64,000 nucleotides of DNA from Novosphingobium beihaiense (GCF_022832375.1 NZ_JALHLG010000024.1:1-64000); one strand, 5' to 3'; positions 45,622-52,799 are shown, counted from the first letter of the stretch. Made by a program: numbers and translations. Notes: generated by a model from the letters alone, not told the origin.

Positions 45622-45849
45622 TTACAACGCCCCTGCGCCCATCGGGACCGGCGTGCCTTCCTTGAGATAGACACGGTTGTCGTCGATCTTCTCGACATTA
45701 TCCAGGGCGACGTAATGGTGTGCGCCATCGGAGCTGTCGGAGCGGGTCAGTTTGATCTGATCATCCTTCACTTCATCGACAGTGCCGACGTGCTGTCCGC
45801 CGCTGGTGGCCACTTCCATGTGTTCGTGGATGCGGAGTTTCTCGAACAT
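45622..45849 (-). CDS. DUF2171 domain-containing protein
   Basis: A 75-residue small barrel protein: IHEHMEVATSGGQHVGTVDEVKDDQIKLTR, then HHYVALDNVEKIDDNRVYL. DUF2171 proteins resemble PRC-barrel domains and have no established function; some are stress-induced. AAGGAG lies eight bases before ATG and a T-tailed terminator follows, so it is a monocistronic unit. Confidence 0.9.
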   Translation of the reverse strand: MFEKLRIHEHMEVATSGGQHVGTVDEVKDDQIKLTRSDSSDGAHHYVALDNVEKIDDNRVYLKEGTPVPMGAGAL

Positions 45850-46002
45850 AAGTCGTTCTCCTTTCTACGTTCGCGTGGTGTGTACTGATTCAACGGGAGA
45901 GCCCGCCTGCCGTTCCGTCATTGGTCCCGGCTGAGCCACGGTTCGTGGAATTGAGCGCGATCATTGCATTTGCGACAATTTGCGGCTTGAGCGGGCAGCG
46001 GA

Positions 46003-46016
46003 TATGCATTTGCATA
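46003..46016. promoter_or_regulatory. Palindrome before the PepSY gene
   Basis: TATGCA-TT-TGCATA is a perfect dyad 37 bases before the start codon, in a stretch with several ATTTGC and TTGCAA repeats. Iron-related regulators bind such TGCA/TTTGC-rich sites in alphaproteobacteria, so Fur-type control is possible but untested. Confidence 0.35.
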
Positions 46017-46052
46017 ACTTGCAATTACCCTCTTTCAGGAACAGGAACTCCC

Positions 46053-46457
46053 ATGCGCAAATGGCATCGCTGGCTTTCGGTTTTCTTCGGTGTTTTCATG
46101 CTCTGGATCGCAGTGACCGGCGTTCTCAGCCAGGTCGCCGTGCTCTGGCCTGCGAGCGAGCCTGCGGGGGCTGCGCGCGCTGCCGCCCAGGCCGCGGCCA
46201 CGCCGCCGCCCGGTTTCGAATGCCCCGAGGGCTGGCGCTGCATGCCGCCGCGCGGGAACAGGACCGGCATCCGTTCGATGGTGGGCCTGTTCCACCACTT
46301 GCATTCGGGGGAGACGTTCGGACCCATTGGTACGGTGATCTCCGTGCTCTCGGGCCTGGCGCTGATCTTCTTTTCGATCTCGGGGATCTGGCTCTACGTG
46401 CAGATGTGGCGCTTCCGCAAGAACCGCAAGCTGGCTCCGAGCTGGTTCTGGAAATAA
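46053..46457 (+). CDS. PepSY-associated membrane protein
   Basis: A 134-residue inner-membrane protein with two helices: RKWHRWLSVFFGVFMLWIAV (about 2-25) and GTVISVLSGLALIFFSISGIWLY (about 94-120), separated by a periplasmic loop with two Cys (ECPEGWRC) and several His. The HRW and FHHLHSG patterns match PepSY-TM proteins, often linked to iron uptake or ferric reduction. AGGA lies nine bases before ATG at 46053; an upstream in-frame start lacks support. Confidence 0.82.
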   Translation: MRKWHRWLSVFFGVFMLWIAVTGVLSQVAVLWPASEPAGAARAAAQAAATPPPGFECPEGWRCMPPRGNRTGIRSMVGLFHHLHSGETFGPIGTVISVLSGLALIFFSISGIWLYVQMWRFRKNRKLAPSWFWK

Positions 46458-46468
46458 CTTCGGGCCGG

Positions 46469-46498
46469 GCCCCGTTCCCTCTCTTGCGGGAACGGGGC
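46469..46498. terminator. Hairpin between convergent PepSY and DUF2171-like genes
   Basis: GCCCCGTTCCC and GGGAACGGGGC pair perfectly over 11 bp with an 8-base loop. It has no T tract on the plus strand and could serve both convergent genes as a weak terminator. Confidence 0.5.
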
Positions 46499-46522
46499 AA
46501 TGGCTGAACGGGCGGCGCGGGC

Positions 46523-46765
46523 TTATGGCTGCGCGCCCAGCCCGAATGTCTCATCGCCGCGCCGCTGCAGCAGGACGCCTTCCTCGCCCACGCCATCCAC
46601 CAGCGTGAGCGGGATCGAGTCTCCGCCTTCGAACAGCACTTCGCCGCCGTGCACACCGGCGACGAGGCCAATGCTGGATCCGTCCGGCGCGATCACGTTC
46701 ATGCCCTTGCGGATGGTCCCGACCACTGTCGTCCAGACTTCCTCGCCCGGCTGCATCTGACTCAT
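46523..46765 (-). CDS. Small DUF2171/PRC-barrel-like protein
   Basis: An 80-residue protein with the same outline as DUF2171: IRKGMNVIAPDGSSIGLVAG, GGEVLFEGGD and VDGVGEEGVLLQRRGDE. No signal peptide. Start ATG at 46765 has GGAGG seven bases upstream; a longer version to 46792 lacks support. Function unknown. The 301-base gap to nrdB contains a long dyad at 46872-46899 and no gene that I can support. Confidence 0.78.
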   Translation of the reverse strand: MSQMQPGEEVWTTVVGTIRKGMNVIAPDGSSIGLVAGVHGGEVLFEGGDSIPLTLVDGVGEEGVLLQRRGDETFGLGAQP

Positions 46766-46871
46766 TGTCCGTCCTCCATGTGCCGGGGCCACGTGCCGCC
46801 GTCCTGCCGGAAAAACCCGGCACCGGCGGCGCGGTTCCCGGCGATTCGCGCATCATATTGCCTACCAGCCA

Positions 46872-46899
46872 TTGCGTCCCCATATTCGGGGATACGCAA
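46872..46899. promoter_or_regulatory. Long dyad in the nrdB upstream region
   Basis: TTGCGT-CCCC...GGGG-AT-ACGCAA forms a 10-bp dyad with a two-base bulge, about 168 bases before the nrdB start. It does not match the NrdR-box pattern I know. It could be an operator or part of a leader. Confidence 0.35.
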
Positions 46900-47066
46900 G
46901 ATATATGTAATCATGGCTGTGGATTGGTTGCGCCAGATCACTCCTCTTGCGGTAAAATTTGGCTATCGTAGGCATTCCACGCCCCGGCAGGGACGTGCCG
47001 GAATTTCCGCCCGAGCGGCCAGAAACGCCGGGTTCCCAGACCGAATCGCACACCGGAGCCAGTCGC

Positions 47067-48122
47067 ATGCCTCTTCTCGAAGCCCGCAATACCTACAAGC
47101 CCTTCGAATATCCCTGGGCCTACGACTTCTGGAAACGCCAGCAGCAGGTCCACTGGCTGCCCGAGGAAGTGCCGCTGGGCGAGGATTGCCGCGACTGGGC
47201 GCAGAAGATCTCCGAGCACGAACGCAACCTGCTCACCCAGATCTTCCGCTTCTTCACGCAGGCCGACGTGGAAGTGCAGGACTGCTACCACGAGAAATAC
47301 GGCCGCGTGTTCAAGCCGACCGAGATCAAGATGATGCTCACGGCTTTCTCCAACATGGAGACGGTGCACATCGCGGCCTATTCGCACCTGCTCGACACCA
47401 TCGGCATGCCCGAAAGCGAATATGGCGCCTTCCTCGAATACGAGGAACTGAAGGCCAAGCATGACTACATGCACACCTTCGGCGTCGATTCGGACGAGGA
47501 CATTGCCCGCACGCTCGCCATGTTCGGCGGCTTCACCGAAGGCGTGCAGCTTTTCGCCAGCTTCGCGATGCTGATGAACTTCCCGCGCTTCAACAAGATG
47601 AAGGGCATGGGCCAGATCGTCACCTGGTCGATCCGCGACGAATCGCTGCACTGCGAAGGCATCATCAAGCTGTTCCACACCTTCGTGAAGGAACGCGGCT
47701 GCCTGACCAAGGCGGTGACGGAAGACATCATCGACTGCTGCCAGAAGACGGTGCGGCTTGAGGATAACTTCATCGATCTGGCCTTCGAGATGGGCCCGGT
47801 GCCGGGCATGAACGCCAAGGACATCAAGAAGTACATCCGCTACATTGCGGACTGGCGCCTCAGCCAGCTCGGCCTGCCCGCGATCTACATGGTAGAGGAT
47901 CACCCGCTGCCTTGGCTGACCCCGCTGCTCAACGGCGTAGAGCACGCCAACTTCTTCGAGACCCGCGCGACCGAATATTCGAAGGGCGCCACCCGCGGCG
48001 ACTGGAACACGGTGTGGGCCAACTTCGACCAGCGCCGCAAGGCTCAGGCCAACGACGTGGCCGAAACCGAAGACGATGGCACCGAGCCCGACATGTTCGG
48101 CGGAACGCAGGCGGCGGAGTGA
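47067..48122 (+). CDS. nrdB: Class Ia ribonucleotide reductase, beta subunit
   Basis: NrdB holds the di-iron/tyrosyl-radical cofactor that lets NrdA reduce ribonucleotides. The 351-residue protein has METVHIAAYSH with iron ligands Glu98 and His101 and radical Tyr105, and a second ligand pair in RDESLHCEG. The C-terminal tail, needed to dock NrdA, ends DMFGGTQAAE. ATG at 47067 follows CCGGAG; in-frame sequence upstream is leader. nrdA is not adjacent on either side. Directly after the stop (three bases) begins the promoter of a restriction-modification operon. Confidence 0.96.
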   Translation: MPLLEARNTYKPFEYPWAYDFWKRQQQVHWLPEEVPLGEDCRDWAQKISEHERNLLTQIFRFFTQADVEVQDCYHEKYGRVFKPTEIKMMLTAFSNMETVHIAAYSHLLDTIGMPESEYGAFLEYEELKAKHDYMHTFGVDSDEDIARTLAMFGGFTEGVQLFASFAMLMNFPRFNKMKGMGQIVTWSIRDESLHCEGIIKLFHTFVKERGCLTKAVTEDIIDCCQKTVRLEDNFIDLAFEMGPVPGMNAKDIKKYIRYIADWRLSQLGLPAIYMVEDHPLPWLTPLLNGVEHANFFETRATEYSKGATRGDWNTVWANFDQRRKAQANDVAETEDDGTEPDMFGGTQAAE

Positions 48123-48124
48123 GG

Positions 48125-48153
48125 TTGACCGGAACAATATAAGAACATACTGT
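48125..48153 (+). promoter_or_regulatory. Promoter with LexA (SOS) box before the restriction-modification operon
   Basis: TTGACC (48125-48130) and TACTGT (48148-48153) are spaced by exactly 17 bases. Inside the spacer lies GAAC-AATATAA-GAAC (48132-48146), a perfect match to the alphaproteobacterial LexA site GAAC-N7-GAAC (complement GTTC-N7-GTTC). LexA bound here would block RNA polymerase. The methyltransferase start is 21 bases further on. Confidence 0.72.
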
Positions 48154-48173
48154 GCTCCGAACAGGAGTGGTTC

Positions 48174-49130
48174 ATGCAGTCTATTGAATTTTGTGCTGGC
48201 GCCGGCGGTCAGGCTCTGGGGCTTGAGCGGGCGGGGTTCGAGCACACGGCGCTTGTCGAAATCGAAAGCGATTTCTGCAAGACGCTGCGGCTCAACCGGC
48301 CGCAGTGGGATGTCCGCTGCGAAGATATGAACCACTTCGACGGCCGCCCTTTCCAAGGGGCTGATCTGTTTGCCGGCGGGCTGCCGTGCCCGCCTTTTTC
48401 CGTGGCGGGAAAGCAGCTTGGCGATCTGGACGAGCGCAATCTGTTCCCGGCGGCGATCCGTCTGATCGATGAGATCAAACCGCGGGCCGTGATGATCGAA
48501 AATGTGCGGGGCTTTTTGTCTCCGGTTTTCGAGGACTATCGCCTGCATCTCAAATCGGAGTTCAAAAAGCTCGGTTACACGGTGGACTGGCGTCTTTTGA
48601 ATGCGTCGGATTTCGGCGTTCCGCAGCTTCGCCCCAGGGTGGTGATCGTGGCGCTGCAGAACGGTTTCGCGGATGGCTTCGATTGGCCCGAAGTCCATGC
48701 GCACAACCCGCCATCGGTGGGCCAGGTGCTCAAGGACATGATGGCCGCCAACGGATGGCTTGGCGCGGAGCGGTGGGCGGAGCAGGCGAACGACATCGCG
48801 CCGACAATTGTTGGCGGATCAAAGAAGCATGGCGGTCCCGACCTGGGGCCGACCCGGGCGAGAAAGGCCTGGGCGGCCATGGGCGTGGAGGGGCGCACAA
48901 TTGCAGAAGAAGCGCCCGGCCCCGATTTTTGCGGCATGCCCCGGCTGACTGTGAACATGGTTGCCAGGCTGCAGGGATTTCCCGGCGACTGGCAGTTCCA
49001 TGGCCGCAAGACGACGGCATACAGACAAGTGGGCAATGCTTTCCCGCCGCCTGTGGCCGGGGCCGTCGCCGAGAATTTGAAAGCGGCACTGGCGGCCCGG
49101 AAAGTGTTTCCCGTCAAGGCCGTTGCGTGA
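48174..49130 (+). CDS. C5-cytosine DNA methyltransferase
   Basis: A 318-residue type II modification enzyme that should protect host DNA from the endonuclease next to it. Conserved motifs: I FCAGAGGQALGLERAG (6-21), IV with Cys72 in GGLPCPPFSVAG, VI ENV (109-111), VIII QLRPR (151-155), X QVGNAFPPPVAGAV near the end. The target-recognition region between VIII and X is short. AGGAG lies eight bases before ATG. Base composition is visibly less GC-rich than nrdB, pointing to transfer. Its stop overlaps the endonuclease GTG start. Confidence 0.95.
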   Translation: MQSIEFCAGAGGQALGLERAGFEHTALVEIESDFCKTLRLNRPQWDVRCEDMNHFDGRPFQGADLFAGGLPCPPFSVAGKQLGDLDERNLFPAAIRLIDEIKPRAVMIENVRGFLSPVFEDYRLHLKSEFKKLGYTVDWRLLNASDFGVPQLRPRVVIVALQNGFADGFDWPEVHAHNPPSVGQVLKDMMAANGWLGAERWAEQANDIAPTIVGGSKKHGGPDLGPTRARKAWAAMGVEGRTIAEEAPGPDFCGMPRLTVNMVARLQGFPGDWQFHGRKTTAYRQVGNAFPPPVAGAVAENLKAALAARKVFPVKAVA

Positions 49131-50020
49131 ACCTGTTTCCGCATACGGGCTATCGCCCGTTGCCGGAGAGTCATCCGGACTTTGATGATCTGTCCAGCCT
49201 GGAGGCGGACCTTTTCGAAGCTGTAGGCGGGGCCGGGCAATTTCAGGAGAGATTGCGGTCCTTTTTCCGGTCGGCGATCGATGAAGTTATCGATACGGCC
49301 CGGACGGGGCGCTATTTTCTTTCCGATCTTGAGAAGACGGAAAAGACTTACCTGGGAACCAAGTTTGAAATTCTGCTGCGCGATTGGCTGCAGGTTCCTC
49401 ACGGTCTCGTTCTCGACTTGCTGATCGGCGCGCGCGAAGTCGATGTGAAATCCACGACTGGCGGGCGGTCCGGCTGGATGATCCCTCCCGAGGCCGTGGA
49501 TCAGCTGTGCATCCTCCTGCGCATGGATGAGGAGCAATCGGTCTGCGCGGTGGGATTGGTTCGTGCCCGGGAAGCCTATCTCAATGCCGGCCGGAATCGC
49601 GATGCCAAGGCGACCTTGTCCAGCGAGGGCCGGCATAACATCTGGTGGCTCGTTCAGGGTTTTGCCTACACTCCGAATTTCTGGACACTGATCGATGCCG
49701 GTCTCCGGGAGCGGATCATGCGCCATAACGGGGGAAGCAGAAGGCTGGCGGAACTCTTCGAACACTGCCTGGAAACGCCGGTATCCAGAGTGCTGATCGC
49801 AAGCATTGCGGCGCAGGACGATTTCATGAAACGTATCCGCCGGAACGGCGGAGCCCGGGATGTGCTGGCGCCCAAAGGGATTGCCCTTTTGTATTCTGGA
49901 ACAGACCGCGAGCTGATGTTGCGGCTCGGGCTTACGTTCGGGTATCGTGAATTCCTCTCATACCGTCCGAAGAATGCGGAAGAGGCATCCTGGCTTCGGG
50001 AGGCAGGGCACATCGATTGA
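49127..50020 (+). CDS. NaeI-type type II restriction endonuclease
   Basis: A 297-residue endonuclease. The segment TARTGRYFLSDLEKTEKTYLGT followed by KFEILL and REVDVKSTTGG marks the NaeI family. Putative catalytic residues Glu81, Asp97, Asp106 and Lys108 have exactly the spacing of NaeI Glu70, Asp86, Asp95 and Lys97 (16, 9 and 2). By analogy the target is GCCGGC with a second DNA site as activator, though specificity is inferred. The NaeI Leu43 position, where Lys gives topoisomerase activity, corresponds to Val54 here. The GTG start overlaps the methyltransferase stop (GTGA), so translation is coupled. Confidence 0.88.
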   Translation: MNLFPHTGYRPLPESHPDFDDLSSLEADLFEAVGGAGQFQERLRSFFRSAIDEVIDTARTGRYFLSDLEKTEKTYLGTKFEILLRDWLQVPHGLVLDLLIGAREVDVKSTTGGRSGWMIPPEAVDQLCILLRMDEEQSVCAVGLVRAREAYLNAGRNRDAKATLSSEGRHNIWWLVQGFAYTPNFWTLIDAGLRERIMRHNGGSRRLAELFEHCLETPVSRVLIASIAAQDDFMKRIRRNGGARDVLAPKGIALLYSGTDRELMLRLGLTFGYREFLSYRPKNAEEASWLREAGHID

Positions 50021-50029
50021 CGGGCAAGG

Positions 50030-50437
50030 ATGGACAAGCTTACGCCAGAGCGCCGAAGCGCGAATATGCGGGCTATCCGCAGCAAGAGCACCAAACCGGA
50101 AATGCTGGTGCGCCGGCTGGTCCATTCACTGGGGTATCGCTACAGGCTCCACCGCAAGGATTTGCCAGGCAAACCCGATCTCGTTTTCGCCGGAAAGCGT
50201 AAGGTTCTGTTCGTGCATGGCTGCTTTTGGCATCAGCACCCCGATTGCCGCGAAGGCCGGATACCCCGCACCCGGCAGGACTATTGGGTGCCCAAACTCG
50301 CAGCGAATGTCCGGCGGGACCGTCAGCATCAAGAGGCGTTGACGACTGCGGGCTGGGAGGTGCTGACTGTCTGGGAATGTGAGACACGGGACATCGCCAC
50401 TCTTACGCAGCGCCTGCAGGACTTTCTCGCATCTTGA
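50030..50437 (+). CDS. vsr: Very short patch repair endonuclease
   Basis: Vsr nicks beside T:G mismatches that arise when 5-methylcytosine deaminates, starting repair. The 135-residue protein has the active-site Asp50 in LPGKPDLVF, His64 in VHGCFWH, and zinc-binding Cys66, His69, Cys73 and Cys117, matching the E. coli enzyme closely. It starts nine bases after the endonuclease stop. Its presence beside a C5 methyltransferase is the usual pairing and supports a working modification enzyme. Confidence 0.95.
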   Translation: MDKLTPERRSANMRAIRSKSTKPEMLVRRLVHSLGYRYRLHRKDLPGKPDLVFAGKRKVLFVHGCFWHQHPDCREGRIPRTRQDYWVPKLAANVRRDRQHQEALTTAGWEVLTVWECETRDIATLTQRLQDFLAS

Positions 50438-50535
50438 GCAGTGGCAGGCGGACGCGGCTGGCCTCTTTTCGGAACCTCTCCCGCAACGTGGGCGTTGTGC
50501 TGGCGTAGCCGAACCCGCTTTCGGGAGAACCGAAT

Positions 50536-50844
50536 ATGACCGCAAAGATCCTGCTTCCCGTTTTCGCTGCCGCCCTTTCCGCGGCCGCGCCCGCAATGGC
50601 CGGTCCCGATGTCGTGACTGTCCGCAACATCTCGCATGTCGAACTGTCTGCAGGCGTGCCGATCGTCGATGAGCGGGGGATGCCGATCGGCACGGTCAAG
50701 AAAGTGGCAGGTAACACGATCGTTCTGACCGATGGTACCACCGACTACGACGTGCCGGTTACCGAGCTTTACGCCTATACGCAGGATGGCGCTGACCGCT
50801 TTGCCAGCCGCCTGCCAAAGTCCGCGCTGCGCCAGGCGGGGTGA
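50536..50844 (+). CDS. Exported small PRC-barrel-like protein
   Basis: A 102-residue protein with a signal peptide (MTAKILLPVFAAALSAAAPAMA) and a small barrel-like part (SAGVPIVDERGMPIGTVKKV, NTIVLTDGTTDYDVPVTEL). The layout recalls PRC-barrel or DUF2171 proteins, but in the periplasm. GGGAGAA lies seven bases before ATG. Function unknown. It is the first non-island gene after vsr. Confidence 0.8.
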   Translation: MTAKILLPVFAAALSAAAPAMAGPDVVTVRNISHVELSAGVPIVDERGMPIGTVKKVAGNTIVLTDGTTDYDVPVTELYAYTQDGADRFASRLPKSALRQAG

Positions 50845-51070
50845 GGCATACCGGCGGCAGTCTGGAAACTTTCCGGTATTGTTCAGGCAGGCAACGCTGC
50901 ACGCATAGTAACTTTTCCGCTACAAAGCACCGGATTATAGTCATGCCCTGAAAATATAGGGCGCGCATCTTGTGAAATGCAGAATTTTCGGGACTCGGCT
51001 CCCGTTTGTTACTTGTTTCCTCTCGTGAATGTGCCGAATTCTGCAACAACGTCTCGAAGGAGAGTGCGCT

Positions 51071-51280
51071 ATGGCCGATTCCGCTCCGACAGGCCGGGCC
51101 AAGTGGTTCTGGATCATCATCATTTTGCTGCTGCTCGTGGTTCTCGTGGTCTGGCTGTGGAAGCCGTCGGGCTCCACCGACGGCGTCGTGGCGGCGCCGG
51201 AACCGACAGGGCAATCGACGGACTGGGCGGTAGAGCCGGATGGGCCTAGCGTGCCGGTCACGGTGCCGACGGCCCTTTAA
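51071..51280 (+). CDS. Small single-pass membrane protein
   Basis: A 69-residue protein with one strong membrane helix (WFWIIIILLLLVVLVVWLW, about 11-29) and a short, Pro/Val-rich acidic tail. Not recognised. AAGGAGAG lies eight bases before ATG at 51071, which supports translation. The 226 bases upstream, back to 50844, contain a moderately AT-rich stretch (around 50920-50960) that may hold its promoter. Confidence 0.75.
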   Translation: MADSAPTGRAKWFWIIIILLLLVVLVVWLWKPSGSTDGVVAAPEPTGQSTDWAVEPDGPSVPVTVPTAL

Positions 51281-51398
51281 AACCTGGGCAGGATCGCTCC
51301 GCCGCTAGAAGCTTCTCAGCTTTCGGTGGCGGGCTTGCTGCCTTGCGCGGTCTTGGGCATTCTCCGGGCCAGAGAGTCAAACGGGGGAGACCAAGACC

Positions 51399-51830
51399 GT
51401 GCCTGCCACCAACCAGACGCTAGTCCTGTTGCCGATGCTGGCCGTTGCCGCGCTAACATTCGTGGCCTTCTTCAAGATGGCCATGGCGCGCGCCGCAGCC
51501 GTGAAGGCGGGGCACGATCCGGCGTTCTACCGCGCCCACCTCGGCACGCCGGAGCCGGAGGCGGCCACGGCGGCCGCGCGCCACTGGGACAATCTGTTCG
51601 AACTGCCGACGCTGTTCTACGCCGGCTGCATTACCGCGTTCGTGCTTGGCGCGGTGGGTATATGGACGCTGGTTTTCGCTTGGGGTTTTGCCCTGTGCCG
51701 CCTGGTCCAGAGCGCCATCCACATGACTTCCAACGCGCCGAGCCCGCGCGCATTGGCCTTTTCGCTGGGGGTGATGTTCATGCTGGCGCTGTGGATCAAC
51801 GTGGCGATTGCGATCTTCACGGCGCTCTAG
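51399..51830 (+). CDS. MAPEG family membrane protein
   Basis: A 143-residue four-helix membrane protein of the MAPEG family (membrane-associated eicosanoid/glutathione metabolism), of the bacterial type. Seen: VLLPMLAVAALTFVAFF at the start, RHWDNLFELPTLFYAGCITAF in the middle (the conserved N-x-x-E-x-x block) and two more hydrophobic helices. Bacterial members may use glutathione, but the substrate is unknown. It starts with GTG after GGGGGAG. Its stop lies in a CTAG, 20 bases before the CTAG-ended element. Confidence 0.87.
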   Translation: MPATNQTLVLLPMLAVAALTFVAFFKMAMARAAAVKAGHDPAFYRAHLGTPEPEAATAAARHWDNLFELPTLFYAGCITAFVLGAVGIWTLVFAWGFALCRLVQSAIHMTSNAPSPRALAFSLGVMFMLALWINVAIAIFTAL

Positions 51831-51849
51831 GGCTGACTGCCGCTCCGCT

Positions 51850-51903
51850 CTAGTGTGGTGGAAACGAAGTTCACATCACAAGGGCTGCGAAGATCCGTGC
51901 TAG
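51850..51903. repeat. Short CTAG-ended element
   Basis: A 54-base segment starting CTAGTGTGGTGGAAACGAAG and ending GCTAG. The first 20 bases match the left end of the element at 56557 in 19 positions. The right CTAG supplies the TAG stop of the minus-strand gene at 51900. It sits between convergent genes. Confidence 0.65.
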
Positions 51904-52172
51904 ATCCGTTCCATCGCTTCGACGGCGTCCTTTGATGCCTTGAGGCCCATGCCGGTCGCGGCGTGCAGCAGTTTGATCGCCTCGATCTTGCGTCCGGCCG
52001 CAACCGCGCATTCGATTTCGCTGCGCAGGGCGGGGCCGACATCGGCGAAAGAGCGCCCGGCGGGCGAGCCGGACAGGCTGCGGGCCGCAACCGTGCTGCG
52101 CCCGGCGATCCAGCCCAGAACGAACACGGCGGCGGTGGCGAGCAGGATCAGCGGCCAGCTTACGCTTATCAC
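51900..52172 (-). CDS. Membrane-anchored L7/L12 C-terminal-domain-like protein
   Basis: A 90-residue protein: one N-terminal helix (SWPLILLATAAVFVLGWIAG, about 5-24), a short linker, then KIEAIKLLHAATGMGLKASKDAVEAMERI, which closely resembles the factor-binding C-terminal domain of ribosomal protein L7/L12. It is not a ribosomal L12. The job of such membrane-tethered domains is not established. Its start overlaps the stop of the upstream gene (ATGA), so the two are coupled. Its stop codon is provided by a CTAG-ended repeat. Confidence 0.8.
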   Translation of the reverse strand: MISVSWPLILLATAAVFVLGWIAGRSTVAARSLSGSPAGRSFADVGPALRSEIECAVAAGRKIEAIKLLHAATGMGLKASKDAVEAMERI

Positions 52173-52522
52173 TTGCCCGTCTCCCGTGCCTTGATGCCTC
52201 TGATCTGCGCAAGGTCTCCCTTGAGAACGTCAAGCGCGTCCTGTTCCTTCTGGCTGAGATCTTTGAGGTCGAGATGGCGGATCAGCACTTCCAGCGCATC
52301 GGCAATGTGACCGATCTGTTTACCGTAGCTGCCGACTTCGTCGAGAATGGCGCGCTCGGTTTCAGGGTGCTTGGTTTCACCGATGTTGACATTGATCAGG
52401 CCGACCTGGCCGGTGTCCAGATTCCACGTCCAGGGATTGATCGCCTGCCACAGCCTGTCCGGTGCCAGCTGGAACTGAAAGGGCCGCATGCGCGCTGGGG
52501 GAGTTGCCGTGTCAGATGACAT
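52169..52522 (-). CDS. Hypothetical protein, 117 aa
   Basis: Not recognised. It has a Pro/Trp-rich N-terminal part (FQFQLAPDRLWQAINPWTWN), a short strand region (TGQVGLINVNIGET) and a helical C-terminal half with charged heptads (about 60-112) that could be a coiled coil. No signal peptide. GGGAGGA lies seven bases before ATG at 52522. It is the upstream partner of the L7/L12-like membrane protein, whose start overlaps its stop. Confidence 0.72.
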   Translation of the reverse strand: MSSDTATPPARMRPFQFQLAPDRLWQAINPWTWNLDTGQVGLINVNIGETKHPETERAILDEVGSYGKQIGHIADALEVLIRHLDLKDLSQKEQDALDVLKGDLAQIRGIKARETGK

Positions 52523-52645
52523 TGCAGTCCTCCCGCTGCGGGGCTGGAGCGGTGGTGCGATACCGGACGCGAGAGGGAACGAACGAACGCTTGCGCCCCA
52601 TCTTCGTTCTGCCTTTCCGGTTCGGGGCTGACTTTGCCCGTCGAA

Positions 52646-52678
52646 CCGCCGTCCCTGGGGGGGGTGGAGGGACGGCGG
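52646..52678. repeat. Perfect GC hairpin in the 52523-53063 gap
   Basis: CCGCCGTCCCT and AGGGACGGCGG pair perfectly over 11 bp around an 11-base G-rich loop. It lies in the 541-base gap upstream of the gene at 52522. No gene in this gap is supported. Confidence 0.6.
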
Positions 52679-52799
52679 CCGGCACAGCGCGGGGCTGTAC
52701 CTACGACGGAGCAAATGCCGAGCCTGACAGCAGGACCCGAAGTGCTTTCGGCGATCCGTCTGTCTGACTCTGTGAAACTGGTGAGCAAACGCGGCTGCG

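Noticed and set aside
43179-45665. Very long open frame (828 codons) opposite the PQQ dehydrogenase gene
   Set aside because: It lacks a ribosome-binding site and any domain pattern. Long antisense frames are expected opposite GC-rich genes with strong third-position bias.
48123-50535. Integrase or attachment sites flanking the restriction island
   Set aside because: No integrase gene or convincing direct repeats were seen at either border.
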